From the NCBI GenBank assembly GCA_964035575.1, contig OZ037845.1, positions 558,001 to 622,000 on the forward strand: a stretch of DNA of 64,000 bases, in the 5' to 3' direction. This document shows positions 20,259 through 32,212 of this stretch, piece by piece (positions within the stretch are counted from its first letter, which is position 1; the number at the start of each line of letters is the position of its first letter). Below the pieces are notes generated by a model. It had not been told where the DNA came from, did no database searches, and saw nothing but the letters and a program-made list of their open reading frames with translations. The stretch comes from Rhynchopus sp. YZ270_cl-10 (Eukaryota; Euglenozoa; Diplonemea; Diplonemida; Diplonemidae). A program made the translations under genes and the position numbers.

Positions 20259-23200
20259 TCAGCTTTTTCTTTTTCTTTTTCTTTTTCTCTTTTTCTTCCT
20301 CGTCTTCATCCGCCTTTTTTGCAGTACTACGGTAAGCGCAGACACATTTCCAAAAGAATGGGCGTTACTTTCTTTTTCATGAAGATAAGCGAAAACCCTG
20401 CTTGCCAGGTACATAAACACTGAATGCAGCTTGTCCAGCCTCACCTCACATTTTGCAAGACGGCTGGTTAGGCAGTTGGTCATCTAACTGTGTTTACAGA
20501 TTCTCCTGAGGAATGGCACCCATCTTGTCGTCCTTGTTCTGGTCGGTGGCAACGGTGTGATCCACGTGCGGTTGGGAATATGTGGGACTCGAGACAGCAA
20601 TGCAGGCCACACAGGACGCGAAGCCAACACGCTTTCAGTTGATGTCTTGGGGTCATGATGTGCGTTGACCTGCGCTTCTGCTGCTTGTGTCTGCGCATTG
20701 TTCAGCCAAAATTGTGCGAAGAAGTGGTAGTAATCCTCAAAATTTCCTGCGTGCACTACACCTATAACGCGATCCTTCAGATTGTCATCCTGCTTGCACA
20801 AAGTGACCCAGTCTTCCGGAAAGGTCGCAGTGGTGTGCCACAAGAACACATCAGTTTTGTCTGATGATTTTTCGACCTCTTCCCACATCTTCCCCATGGG
20901 GGCACCCTTCTCGTTCTCGCTGTGCTTTACCTGCAGCACCTCATTCACATCTTTGTCTAGTCGCAAAAAGATATCTCCGTAAGGTGCCTTCTCTGCGTTC
21001 TGGAATGCAGAGTCTGTGAACGGGGCACACTCATGGTGCGAGTTCTTCGGTGAAGATTTGCTCTGCATATTGTTATGAACATTTTGTTTTGAACCACGGG
21101 TCTGAGTCTGACGCACTGCAAAACGGGGCGTGAGGGGGGTGTTCGTGAACTCGTGACGGCTAGGCTCATTCATCCACTGTACACCTTTGTGCAGGAGCAC
21201 CATGCTCGTTGGTCCGGTGTCGTGCAGCTTAGAGAGGAGACACCTATACCACAGCACGAACGACTCGAAGGAAGCGCCGTCCTGCTTCTCCGCGAAGGTG
21301 TACCCCTTGAGCAGGCTTCCCGTCATCGAGGAGTTGACAATAGCCCAGATGAGTGAAAGCCTGAGATATAAATTTTCCCCCTCCTTTTGAATATCCATGA
21401 GGCCCTTGGATAGGTGTGCTGCGAGGTCGGTGTCTTGCTTCAGAGGCACCTTCAGCAGCGCATATCTGAGCAGCATCGTTTGATCCTCCACGCTGGCAAC
21501 AATCCCGTTATACCGAATCTTAACTTGTTCACACAGAATGCTGAGCAGCTCAGGTTCGTCCTTCTCAGGGTGCTCTTTGGCGACGTTACAGAGTATCTCA
21601 ACCGCGCGTCCATAACCTTTCACGATATCGAACAAATTTGTAGACCTACCCTTTGGCATGGTCTCGGGTTCTTTTGTGAGAAATGGGAGTTGCAAGTAGT
21701 GTGGGACCACGCTCGATCCCGTCAATGCATCCACCGCCGTCTTCTTTGCAGTCAGAGTGCATACGCTAAACAGGAAGAACGGAGATCCCATTTGACAGGA
21801 CAGCATCACCTCTCGCAGGAAACTACGTATCCTACCGTTGCTCTCTGGGTCTGATACTAGCTCATTGTCCGACAAGTTGTGCACTCCGTCGATCATCAGC
21901 AGGCACACCACGTTAGTCGGGTACTGCTCTTCCTTTCCGAGATATTTGCACAGACGTTCTACAAGCTCGTCGAGAGTGAAGCCAGCTCTGTGGGCTTCGC
22001 TCCACACCACGAAGGCTTTCATATCGTCAGTCGTATGACCCAGCAGATGGAAACAAATCCGATCGACCACAGCAGACTCAGACGGTCTTTCGTGTTCCTT
22101 CTGGTACGAGGTCCCATTCTCGAAGGACACGTTGAAGGTGAATACCGTCTTGCCCTCCGTTTTATGCGCCAACACCTCTGGCACCCTCATGAGAGCACGA
22201 GACTTGCCCATGCCCAGACCTGCGCAGATGATTGCCTGTTCCATAGACTGCTTATCTCTTACTTTGGCATCAAATGCGGCATAGTTCTTCTCGAAGACGG
22301 CACACAACCCGATGTCGAGATCACCACCATTTTGGTATGTCCACGTCATGCCAGAAGACTTCGCCAATGCGTGTGGCTGCTGCAGACGTTCAGCCATTCC
22401 CTGTGTTTTAATAACCTCCTCCAGAGTGATTGCTCGCTTGCCTTGTTCGACCCGAATGTACCTGAGGTCCTCCCTAATAGTCGCCAGCTCCTGGCCAATA
22501 GTCGCCAGGCGCTGGCCAATAGTCACCAGGCGCTCGCTAACTCCCTGTTTGCGGGAGGGAAAAGGATGTGCAAAACTACAAACAATAACATCAAAAACAC
22601 AGTTTACACCACACTGTACATCTCCACTGCCGACTTTGCAACCCCAACACAACATGTTGCGAATGGGCCATGCTAGAAAATAAAATACAAATGGTGTAAA
22701 AAGCAAGTAGACCACTCGTCATGCCTCCAAAAGTCCGAGGTTCCCTACGCCACACAGACAGCACAACCACATATAATGACCCACCTACTCAAAGGTTAAG
22801 TGAATAAAAACTACAAAAATAAGGGTCATACCTCCTTCTCCGTCTCGAGCTTGCGGATTCTGGCGAGTACATCGGCCTCGCTTGGTGGGACAACCACAAA
22901 ATACTTCGCAGCAGTACCCAAGGCATCGCGAGTAAACGTTTTATGCCGAACACAACGGATCAAGAGATCAACGTGATCACTGAGCATCTCCTCCTTTGTC
23001 TGCAACTTCTCCTCCTTTGTGTACAACTCCTTCTTCACTGTCCGCAGCTCCTCCTCCTCTGTCTCCAGCTTCCTCACAACGTCTTCCTTTTCTGCAACAG
23101 AGTCTTTTAGACCAGCCATGGAAGAAGCAGCCTGTTGTTCATTCAAGGGCAGGGGTACACTTCTGTCATCCACACCAGGAGACATACTTGAAGAGAAAGG

Positions 23201-23517
23201 GGTTTGGGGAACAGAACAAAACAAAACGAATAAAAACAGGGGAAAACAAACGTTGCAGGGCAAGTGTTTGGGTATACGGGCGGGGGTTGGGTTTTGTGTG
23301 AAGAGGAAGGGGAAGGGGAAGAAAAGAGTCTGCGCAGTGATGTGGTGTGTGAAATAGGTGAGGTGACGTGACGTGAACAATGTGACTAACGTGGCTTTCG
23401 TGCAGTTGTTCTTTGTTCTTCGAAAAGAATGTGTGAGCTCTATCATGTCGGAGGTGCACCTTCCTCACGCTGTGGTGCTTACCTTAAGAGGGGCCGCTGT
23501 GCTGCGAACACAGTCAT
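20259..23517 (-). CDS. CR-type NTPase + REase-fold protein, copy 4 (type B, complete)
   Basis: Proposed exons are 23517-23483, 23186-22832, 22672-22608, 22575-20670, 20631-20498 and 20463-20259. They total 2700 nt, 899 residues. It has the longest first coiled coil of the family, with an added heptad KLQTKEE next to ELYTKEE. The NTPase N-half matches the A copies (CAVFEK, DDMKAFVVW), whereas the segment from DEPELLSILCEQ onward and the nuclease half are B-type. It therefore reads as a recombinant of the two lineages. Intron 0 (23187-23482) is 296 nt, with 1- and 2-nt indels relative to copies 1-3 that would break any frame through it. That supports its being non-coding. Confidence 0.73.
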
Positions 23518-24259
23518 CAAAAACGAGGAAATGGTACACCTGATAACCCCATTTGCGTACTTGTTGCGTACTTGGTGAAAGTACGGGGATTTTTTTTTTT
23601 TTTGATTTGTGGGTATTTTTATCCACGGTGCGCTGGTCAGAGGATACCTGGTAAGGGTAGAAAAGGGCCGGTTTGAATCCTATATTAGAGGTTAACATCT
23701 AAAAACGGCTGCGTGGAGATCATACGAAACAAAAGCGAGGTGACAACAGAGTTATCAATATATCAAAAAAAGAAGTAGAGGTGAAATACAAAGCCCTCTC
23801 GTGAACAATGTACCTTGGTACAATGACCGGCTGTACCGGGGGATACCCAACCATGCAGTACGACATCCATTTCGTGGTTTACATCTGATATGTGCTACTC
23901 CCGCTTCCACTCATCAGCCAGATGAACGGGGATCATTGCAAAAACAGGGACGCGAATCCTGTGTGATGCAGGGTCTGGTTGGGGAAAAAATGGGGGTGAG
24001 GGTGGGTACCTTTTTTTATTCCTGGTCTGCCCTCCTGGGCTCAGTGGTCGCGCTAATTATGGGAAAAAATGGGGAAAAAATGGATTTCGGGTACGGAAAA
24101 ACGTTCCTTGAAAAGGTTAGCTGGGGAGGCCCGGAAACCCCGTTTTGTGGCATTTCCGGGCCAATCCCGGCTTGTGGTGGGGTATATACGGAAAAATGGA
24201 CAAAATTTTAGTGACTTAAATTTTCGCAAGATATGAACCCATACTCGTAAACAAGGGTC
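23518..24259. repeat. Upstream strip, shortened S1 and a 218-bp linker, unit 4
   Basis: S1 runs from 23607 to 24041 and stops inside CCTGGGCT, before the usual T run. A linker at 24042-24259 found only in this spacer type follows. It contains a copy of the TTTCCGG...TGTGGTGGGG repeat at about 24149-24182, then joins block E. No gene is seen. An additional AACG relative to the unit at 35540 lies in S1. Confidence 0.75.
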
Positions 24260-24918
24260 ATTTTCAGGAAAATTCGGAAAATTCCGAGATTTGGAAGCAA
24301 TTTTTCTCCTGAAAATAAGTGGGTTTTCAGCCCCAAAACATACCGCGATTGGAATTTCCGGAATCCGTCCGCGCTGTGGTGGGGTCACTTTGCCGAAATG
24401 GCCAATTTTTTGGTTTTGGTCAAAATCCATGTGGGTAAAGAGGGCCAATGTAAATCCCACAACCAGATTTTCTCTCCCTGATCCTGAACGTCTTGCAACA
24501 TGAAAATGCGCGAAAACACCGGCATTTGCATTTCCGGAATTCGTCCGTTCTGTGGTGGGGTCAATTTGCCGAAATGGACAAGTTCTTGGTTTTGGTCAAA
24601 ACCCGTCAGTGTAAGGTAAAGGGGGCAAGTGTTTGCCTGTAGAAACTGGAAGGGAACAGGCAGCGCCGCAGGCGCACGGTAACCAACTTTTTTTTTTTTT
24701 TCCTTTTCTTTTTTTCTCCTCTTTCTTTTGACTTTCCGAGCCAATTGCGTTCCACGGCGGGGTCACATGTATATGCAAGTCCACTATGTGGTGGTCTTAC
24801 TCAACAATATTAGAACTTCTGGTTTCTTAATGAAATCCCCGTACTGCAAAAAAAAAAACGTTCCTACCAAAACCCCCAAAAATCCCGGGATGAGGGATGG
24901 ACTTTAGCGCGAGCTCTG
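24260..24918. repeat. Block E, unit 4
   Basis: Same repeats as 12304-12962, entered from the special linker instead of from block D. One base differs (GAAAATAAGTG against GAAAATCAGTG). Confidence 0.8.
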
Positions 24919-26307
24919 CCTGGGCTGTGTGTTTTTTTTTTTTTTTTTTTTGTGTTTTGTTTTTGCAAGGTTTTCTGGGTTTCGTTCACAATTCCCCCAA
25001 CCCCCTCCCACAATACTCCTACACAGGATTCTTTTTTCTCTCCTACGTATTGAGTTTTGGGGAATTTACTGTATTTTTTTTTTTATATTTTTTACTCAAA
25101 AAAGACGCCCATTGTTTACGCTAATAAATAAGAGAGACTAATTTTCCCTTTGGTTTAAAATGTTATGTTCGGATATTGCCTTTTGGTGTGGTTCTCTTTT
25201 TGTTTATTTGCTTCCTTTACGCACAATACCCTTCATTTCACACATAACACTTTTATACAGACCGATTCACACACTCCAAACTCCTTAACCACTTTTTTTC
25301 TATTTGTTATTTGCACCAGTCGCCCGAAGGCCTTTTTTTTTTGTTTTTGTAGTTTTTTTTTTTTCGCAAGATAAAGTGTGTATCCTCCTGGAAGAGTAGA
25401 ATGTCTTACAACACGGCACATAGATCACAAACCCATCCTCATGATCAGGCAGAGGTGAGATGGTCAGGAATCAGGCACTCATTAAAAATAATGTTGCACC
25501 CACCCTTTTGCTGCGGGTCTGATTGCCCGATCAAAGAGGGCTGATACAAAGCAAGTGTACTACAAGCTAGCAAAAGAAAAGAAAAAATGAAATAAAGGTT
25601 GTTTGTTGTTCGCTTCCACACCACTTCTGCACTCAGATTCAAGTCTTTTGGCTGTCCTTACAAGCGCCTGCCAAAACGCTCGCCTCGTGGGTGTGGACTT
25701 TTTTTTTTCCTTCTTCGACTTGATTTACGATATGGTTGTGTTTGCCTGAAGTACAGAAAGTGTCGTGGAGCACAGGGGGGAAAAGAGGGGGAAAACAAGC
25801 GGGGAGCGGGATACACAGACGCGCGACTTTTCACGAGGGTCTCGAGCTTTTGTCAAATACTACGTGTTTACCAAGCATGTCCTTAAATCGGGGGAAAATC
25901 AGGGATTTTCTGGTTTTCAAATCGCAAAACTGGAGAAGACATTTTTTTTGCTGTTGTAGGGCCGCAGTGCGGGTGGTCACATTTTTCTCTTCCCCCACCC
26001 CAGTGTCTTATCCAGGAATCCAGATTTCAAGGGGGTCAGCTTGTTTTGTTGCCCAATATTATTTCCAGCGCTGCTGGTCAGGGAAGACAGTGGGAACATT
26101 GGGAACTGTATAAAAAATGGCGCCGCAGGCGAAAAAAATTTAGGGCAGGGTGTAAAAATTTAGCTTTTTACACCACAGAGTCACTCAACGAACCCTTTTT
26201 TGCGGAGCAAAAAAGGGAAAATCATGGATGTAGAAAGTACTTCACGTACTTTTTTTTGAAAAAAAAAAGTAAAAAAGTACGTGACAAAAAATAAAAAAAA
26301 AACGTAC
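24919..26307. repeat. Block D, unit 4
   Basis: Single D block in the shorter long-spacer type, between E and F. No gene is supported. Confidence 0.85.
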
Positions 26308-27592
26308 TTTTTTACCAGGCCTGGGCCTAAAGTGGGTGCCCGGGGCCCGATTTTGATTTTATTTTATTTTTTCTAAGGATTTTACACGGGGGAAAAATTA
26401 TTTTTTCTAAGGATTTTATACGGGGAAAATTTATTTTTCTAAGGGTTTTTCTGAGGGGAAAAAGTCTGGGGGGTCCCGGCCCGTGTGGCTGAGAATAACT
26501 CGCACTCTGCCCGGGGAGTGCGGTACCAAGCCATAATGAACAAAAATAGTCTCCACCCCGCTTCCTTCGGTCTCGTCCCTTTCACCTCCCGCACAACAGA
26601 ATAAATAATAATACACGGTGGTAGCAAAGTGCATTGCGTTGGCGCACTTGGGCAGGCCCTGACGGCACTGAGGAACGGAAAAAAAAAAAAAATCCGCGCC
26701 GCCCAGGGCTGCACCTTAAAAAAAAAATTTGCCTGCGGCGCCATTTTCCCTTTTTTTCTCTGCAAAAAAGGATTCGCTGAGTGGCTTTGTGGTGTAAAAG
26801 CTGCATTTTTCATACTGTACCCTAATTTTTTTTCGCCTGCGGCGCCGTTTTATATTCATCCCGAACATTCAGGGTGCACGTAGCGCGTAGCGCGCCCGGG
26901 TTTAGGACCCCTTCTTGAATTTCGAGGGGGCGGTTCACGTTACAGTAGGTCCAGAATCATAGTTCAATTTAACCCCGCTAAGCAACTCGCTGGTGGTAAT
27001 GACCAAAACGTGTATCAGCCAAGAATTTGCCCATTTTTTTCAAAATGACCCCGTGACAGTGAGGGTAAAAGCTCGGAAAACCCGAAAAAGGCCAAAAAAA
27101 CTCCCCGAAAAGGGAAAACCGAGAACATATTTCGGCAGGGGGGCAGCGTGTTCTCAGAAAAATCCAAAAATTGCCTGTAAAAATCCTTAGAAAAAACCCG
27201 GGTGCCCGATCCAAAAAAATGGAAAAAACCCCAGGGTGCCCGCCCACCCCTGGATGATTGGTACCAGCCCCACCAATTCCTTAAGGAGTTAAATTCCGAT
27301 TTTTTTCATTTTTTTTTGCGATTTTTTTGCTCAAAAATTGACGATACCCTGTTTTCGGGGCAAAACTCTCTAATTTTGGGCAGTTCAAAAAGTGTTTTTT
27401 ACCTTTGCCAAAACTGAGATACAAAGGGGAAAAAAATGTTTTTCGCCAGCAAAAACTGAGAAATAGCCTATTCAGGCAAAACTTTTTTTAAAACTTTTTT
27501 TTTGCGCGCGCGCGCGCATTTTTTTCCCAGAGTCAGCGAGCGGGAAACAAAAAAAAAAGTTGTGCCACCCTTACCCCCTCAAAAAAGACACT
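26308..27592. repeat. Block F, downstream of A gene copy 5
   Basis: Same layout, with the (GC)7 tract at 27504-27517. It is slightly shorter through homopolymer changes. Confidence 0.78.
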
Positions 27593-30500
27593 TCATATGT
27601 ACACATTTGCAAGACGACTGGTTAGGAAGTTTGGTCATCTAAATGTGTTTACAGATTCTTCGGAGGCATGGCACCCATCTTGTCGTCCTTGTTCTGGTCG
27701 GTGGCAACGGTGTGATCCACGTGCGGTTGGGAATATGTGGGACTCGAGACAGCAATGCAGGCCAGACAGGACGCGAAGCCAACACGCTTTCAGTTGATGT
27801 CTTGGGGTCATGATGTGCGTTGACCTGCGCTTCTGCTGCCTGTGTCTGCGCATTGTTCAGCCAAAATTGTGCGAAGAAGTGGTAGTAATCCTCAAAGTTT
27901 CCTGCGTGCACTACACCTATAACGTGATCCTTCAGATTGTCATCCTGCTTGCACAACGTGACCCAGTCTTCCGGAAAGGCCACGGTGGTGTGCCACAAGA
28001 ACACATCAGTTTTGTCTGCTGATTTTTTGACCTCTTTCCACATCTTCCCCATGGGGGCACCCCTTTTGTTCTTGTGAAAATGTTTTCCTTTGCTGTGCTT
28101 TACCTGCAGCACCTCATTCACACCTTTGTGTAGTCGCAAAAAGATATCTCCGTGAGGTGCCTTCTCTGCGTTCTGGAATGCAGAGTCTGTGAACGGGGCA
28201 CACTCATGGTGCAAGTTCTTCGGTGAAGATTTGCTCTGCATATTGTCCTTTTGTTTTGAGCCACGGGTCTGAGTGCGATGCACTGCAAAACGGGGCGTGA
28301 GGGGGGTGTTCGTGAACTCGCGACGGCTAGGCTCATTCATCCACTGTACACCTTTGTGCAGGAGCACCACGCTCGTTGGTCCGGTGTCGTGCAGCTGAGA
28401 GAGGAGACACCTATACCACAGCACGAACGACTCGAAGGAAGCGCCGTCCTGCTTCTCCGCGAAGTTGTACCCCTTGAGCAGGCTTCCCAGCATCGAGGAG
28501 TTAACAATAGCCCAGATGAGTGAAAGCCTGAGATATAAATTTTCCCCCTCCTTTTGAATATCCATGAGGCCCTTGGATAGGTGTGCTGCGAGGTCGGTGT
28601 CTTGCTTCAGAGGCACCTTCAGCAGCGCATATCTGAGCAGCATCGTTTGATCCTCCACGCTGGCAACAATCCCGTTATACCGAATCTTAACTTGTTCACA
28701 CAGAATGCTGAGCAGCTCAGGTTCGTCCTTCTCAGGGTGCTCTTTGGCGACGTTACAGAGTATCTCAACCGCGCGTCCATAACCTTTCACGATATCGAAC
28801 AAATTTGTAGACCTACCCTTTGGCATGGTCTCGGGTTCTTTTGTGAGAAATGGGAGTTGCAAGTAGTGTGGGACCACGCTCGATCCCGTCAATGCATCCA
28901 CCGCCGTCTTCTTTGCAGTCAGAGTGCATACGCTAAACAGGAAGAACGGAGATCCCATTTGACAGGACAGCATCACCTCTCGCAGGAAACTACGTATCCT
29001 ACCGTTGCTCTCTGGGTCTGATACTAGCTCATTGTCCGACAAGTTGTGCACTCCGTCGATCATCAGCAGGCACACCACGTTAGTCGGGTACTGCTCTTCC
29101 TTTCCGAGATATTTGCACAGACGTTCTACAAGCTCGCTGAGAGTGAAGCCAGCTCTGTGGGCTTCGCTCCACACCACGAAGGCTTTCATATCGTCAGTCG
29201 TATGACCCAGCAGATGGAAACAAATCCGATCGACCACAGCAGACTCAGACGGTCTTTCGTGTTCCTTCTGGTACGAGGTCCCATTCTCGAAGGACACGTT
29301 GAAGGTGAATACCGTCTTGCCCTCCGTTTTATGCGCCAACACCTCTGGCACCCTCATGAGAGCACGAGACTTGCCCATGCCCAGACCTGCGCAGATGATT
29401 GCCTGTTCCATAGACTGCTTATCTCTTACTTTGGCATCAAATGCGGCATAGTTCTTCTCGAAGACGGCACACAACCCGATGTCGAGATCACCACCATTTT
29501 GGTATGTCCACGTCATGCCAGAAGACTTCGCCAATGCGTGTGGCTGCTGCAGACGTTCAGCCATTCCCTGTGTTTTAATAACCTCCTCCAGAGTGATTGC
29601 TCGCTTGCCTTGTTCGACCCGAATGTACCTGAGGTCCTCCCTAATAGTCGCCAGCTCCTGGCCAATAGTCGCCAGGCGCTGGCCAATAGTCACCAGGCGC
29701 TCGCTAACTCCCTGTTTGCGGGAGGGAAAAGGATGTGCAAAACTACAAACAATAACATCAAAAACACAGTTTACACCACACTGTACATCTCCACTGCCGA
29801 CTTTGCAACCCCAACACAACATGTTGCGAATGGGCCATGCTAGAAAATAAAATACAAATGGTGTAAAAAGCAAGTAGACCACTCGTCATGCCTCCAAAAG
29901 TCCGAGGTACCCTACGCCACACAGACAGCACAACCACATGTAATGACCCACCTACTCAAAGGTTAAGTGAATAAAAACAACAAAAATAAGGGTCATACCT
30001 CCTTCTCCGTCTCGAGCTTGCGGATTCTGGCGAGTACATCGGCCTCGCTTGGTGGGACAACCACAAAATACTTCGCAGCAGCACCCAAGGCAGCGCGAGT
30101 AAACATTTTATGCTGAACACAACGGATCAAGAGATCAACGTGATCACTGAGCATCTTCTTCTCTGTCCGCAGCTCCTTCTTCTCTGTCTCCAGCTTCCTC
30201 ACAACGTCTTCCTTTTCTGCAACAGAGTCTTTTAGACCAGCCATGGAAGAGGTAGCCTGTTGTTCATGCAAGGGCAGGGGTACACTTCTGTCATCCACAC
30301 CAGGAGACATACTTGAAGAGAAAGGGGGTTGGGGAACAGAACAGAACAAAACGAATAAAAATAGGGAAAAACAAACGTTGCAGGGCAAGTGTTTGGGTAT
30401 GCGGGCGGGGGTTGGGTTTTGTGTGAAGAGGAAGGGGAAGGGGAAGAAAAGAGTCTGCGCAGTGATGTGGTGTGTGAAATAGGTGAGGTGACGTGACGTG

Positions 30501-30639
30501 AACAACGTGACTAACGTGGCTTCGTGCAGTTGTTCTTTGTTCTTCGAAAAGAATGTGAGCTCTATCATGTCGGAGGTGCAGCTTCCTCACGCTGTGGTGC
30601 TTACCTTAAGAGGGGCCGCTGTGCTGCGAACACAGTCAT
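27593..30639 (-). CDS. CR-type NTPase + REase-fold protein, copy 5 (type A, complete)
   Basis: Proposed exons are 30639-30605, 30311-29999, 29839-29775, 29742-27825, 27786-27653 and 27617-27593, 829 residues. It is A-type at the C terminus but carries the B-type block DEPELLSILCEQ in the middle and FTLSELV (as in copies 1 and 9) before Walker B. This is direct evidence of exchange between copies. A private C-to-G change at 27764 is silent in the NTPase frame and V-to-L in the proposed exon-5 frame. The short form of the first coiled coil is shared with copies 3 and 9. Confidence 0.74.
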
Positions 30640-31272
30640 CAAAAACGAGGAAATGGTACACCTGATAACCCCATTTGCGTACTTGTTGCGTACTTGGTGA
30701 AAGTACGGGGATTTTTTTTTTTTTTGATTTGTGGGTATTTTTATCCACGGTGCGCTGGTCAGAGGATACCTGGTAAGGGTAGAAAAGGGCCGGTTTGAAT
30801 CCTATATTAGAGGTTAACATCTAAAAACGGCTGCGTGGAGATCATACGAAACAAAAGCGAGGTGACCACAGAGTTGTCAATATATCAAAAAAAGAAGTAG
30901 AGGTGAAATACAAAGCCCTCTCGTGAACAATGTACCTTGGTACAATGACCGGCTGTACCGGGGGATACCCAACCATGCAGTACGACATCCATTTCGTGGT
31001 TTACATCTGATATGTGCTACTCCCGCTTCCACTCATCAGCCAGATGGGGATCATTGCAAAAACAGGAACGCGAATCCTGTGTGATGTAGGGTCTGGTTGG
31101 GGAAAAAAAATGAGGGTGAGGGTGGATACCTTTTTTATTCCTGGTCTGCCCTCCTGGGCTGTGTGTTTTTTTTTTTTGTGTTTTGTTTTTGCAAGGTTTT
31201 CTGGGTTTCGTTCACAATTCCCCCAACCCCCTCCCACAATACTCCTACGCAGGATTCTTGTTTCTCTCCTAC
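30640..31272. repeat. Upstream strip and segment S1, unit 5
   Basis: This is the upstream region of A gene copy 5. S1 begins at 30729 and meets the membrane-protein fragment at 31273. The sequence matches unit 3 closely and has no open gene. Confidence 0.8.
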
Positions 31273-31702
31273 ACATCCCATCACGACTCGTGTCGTAGAT
31301 GAAGTCCACCATGCCGTCCGTTGTGTCTTTGTACTGCTCGTAGACACCAGGCATGCTGAAGACCTCCATCGACTTTGCGTTGTCGTCAATCCACCACCAT
31401 CTGTCCCCGGCAAAGTCTTCTTCTGTTTCACGGGCGGCCTTTTCTTTTCCTATCTTTGCAACAAGTCTGTCATTGATGAAATTCACACCGGGAAGTGTTT
31501 ACGGCGGGCTTGGCGACGGTCGTTGGGACAGGGAACCATCTATGTCCTGCATTCGTAGCTGCTCGTAGTATCTCTTGTACGGGCCCTGCAACGACTGAAA
31601 CAAGAGCGACAGCGTTAGAAGAAACACCGCCACTCCGATAATTTTCCTGATGCTCACATGCTTCGCTGTGCGGGACACTCCTTTCCTCATGGTTTGGGTC
31701 AC
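31273..31702 (-). pseudogene. Fragment of a type II membrane-protein gene (copy 3 of 5)
   Basis: ATG at 31702; the TAA that splits the frame is at 31499-31501. The sequence is the same as in the two previous copies, and the break with segment S1 falls at the same base (after CTCCTAC). It lies upstream of A gene copy 5. Confidence 0.53.
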
Positions 31703-32212
31703 TTAGCCGAAATGGCCAAGTTCTTGGTTTTGGGCAAACCCCGCCCAAGCCCCCAACCCCAACCCCAAAAAAGGGATCTTTGAAATCCGGGTGAAATCGG
31801 GTGAAATTGGGCTCAGGTGGGCACAGGTGGGCTCTGGGGGGGCTATTGTGGGCTGGTCGCGGGACACCACATCATATTCTGTGAAAATTCACTGAAATTT
31901 TGTTCATTTTTCCGTGTCCCCACCACAAGCCGGGATTGGCTCGGAAATGCAATAAAACTACCTATTGGGCGGAAAAAAACAACAGGAAACTTGCGCACTT
32001 TTTTTTGCCGTTCTTTTTCGAAAATTTTCAAACGCCCCAGAGTTAGGGTCGGGCCGAGTCGGCCGACTTTCTGATTTTCCGAACAGTCGTCCCGACTATA
32101 AATATTTTTTCGCTATATTTTCCCTTCCGTCTGACTGTTCTTCCCGCTTCCGCTTCCCTGATTCCATCCCCTTTGTCCTTTATGGTACTCGTCCCCTGTT
32201 TTTCTTTCTTCT
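31703..32212. repeat. Segment W, 3' flank of B gene copy 6
   Basis: Same content as the other W segments. No gene. Confidence 0.7.
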
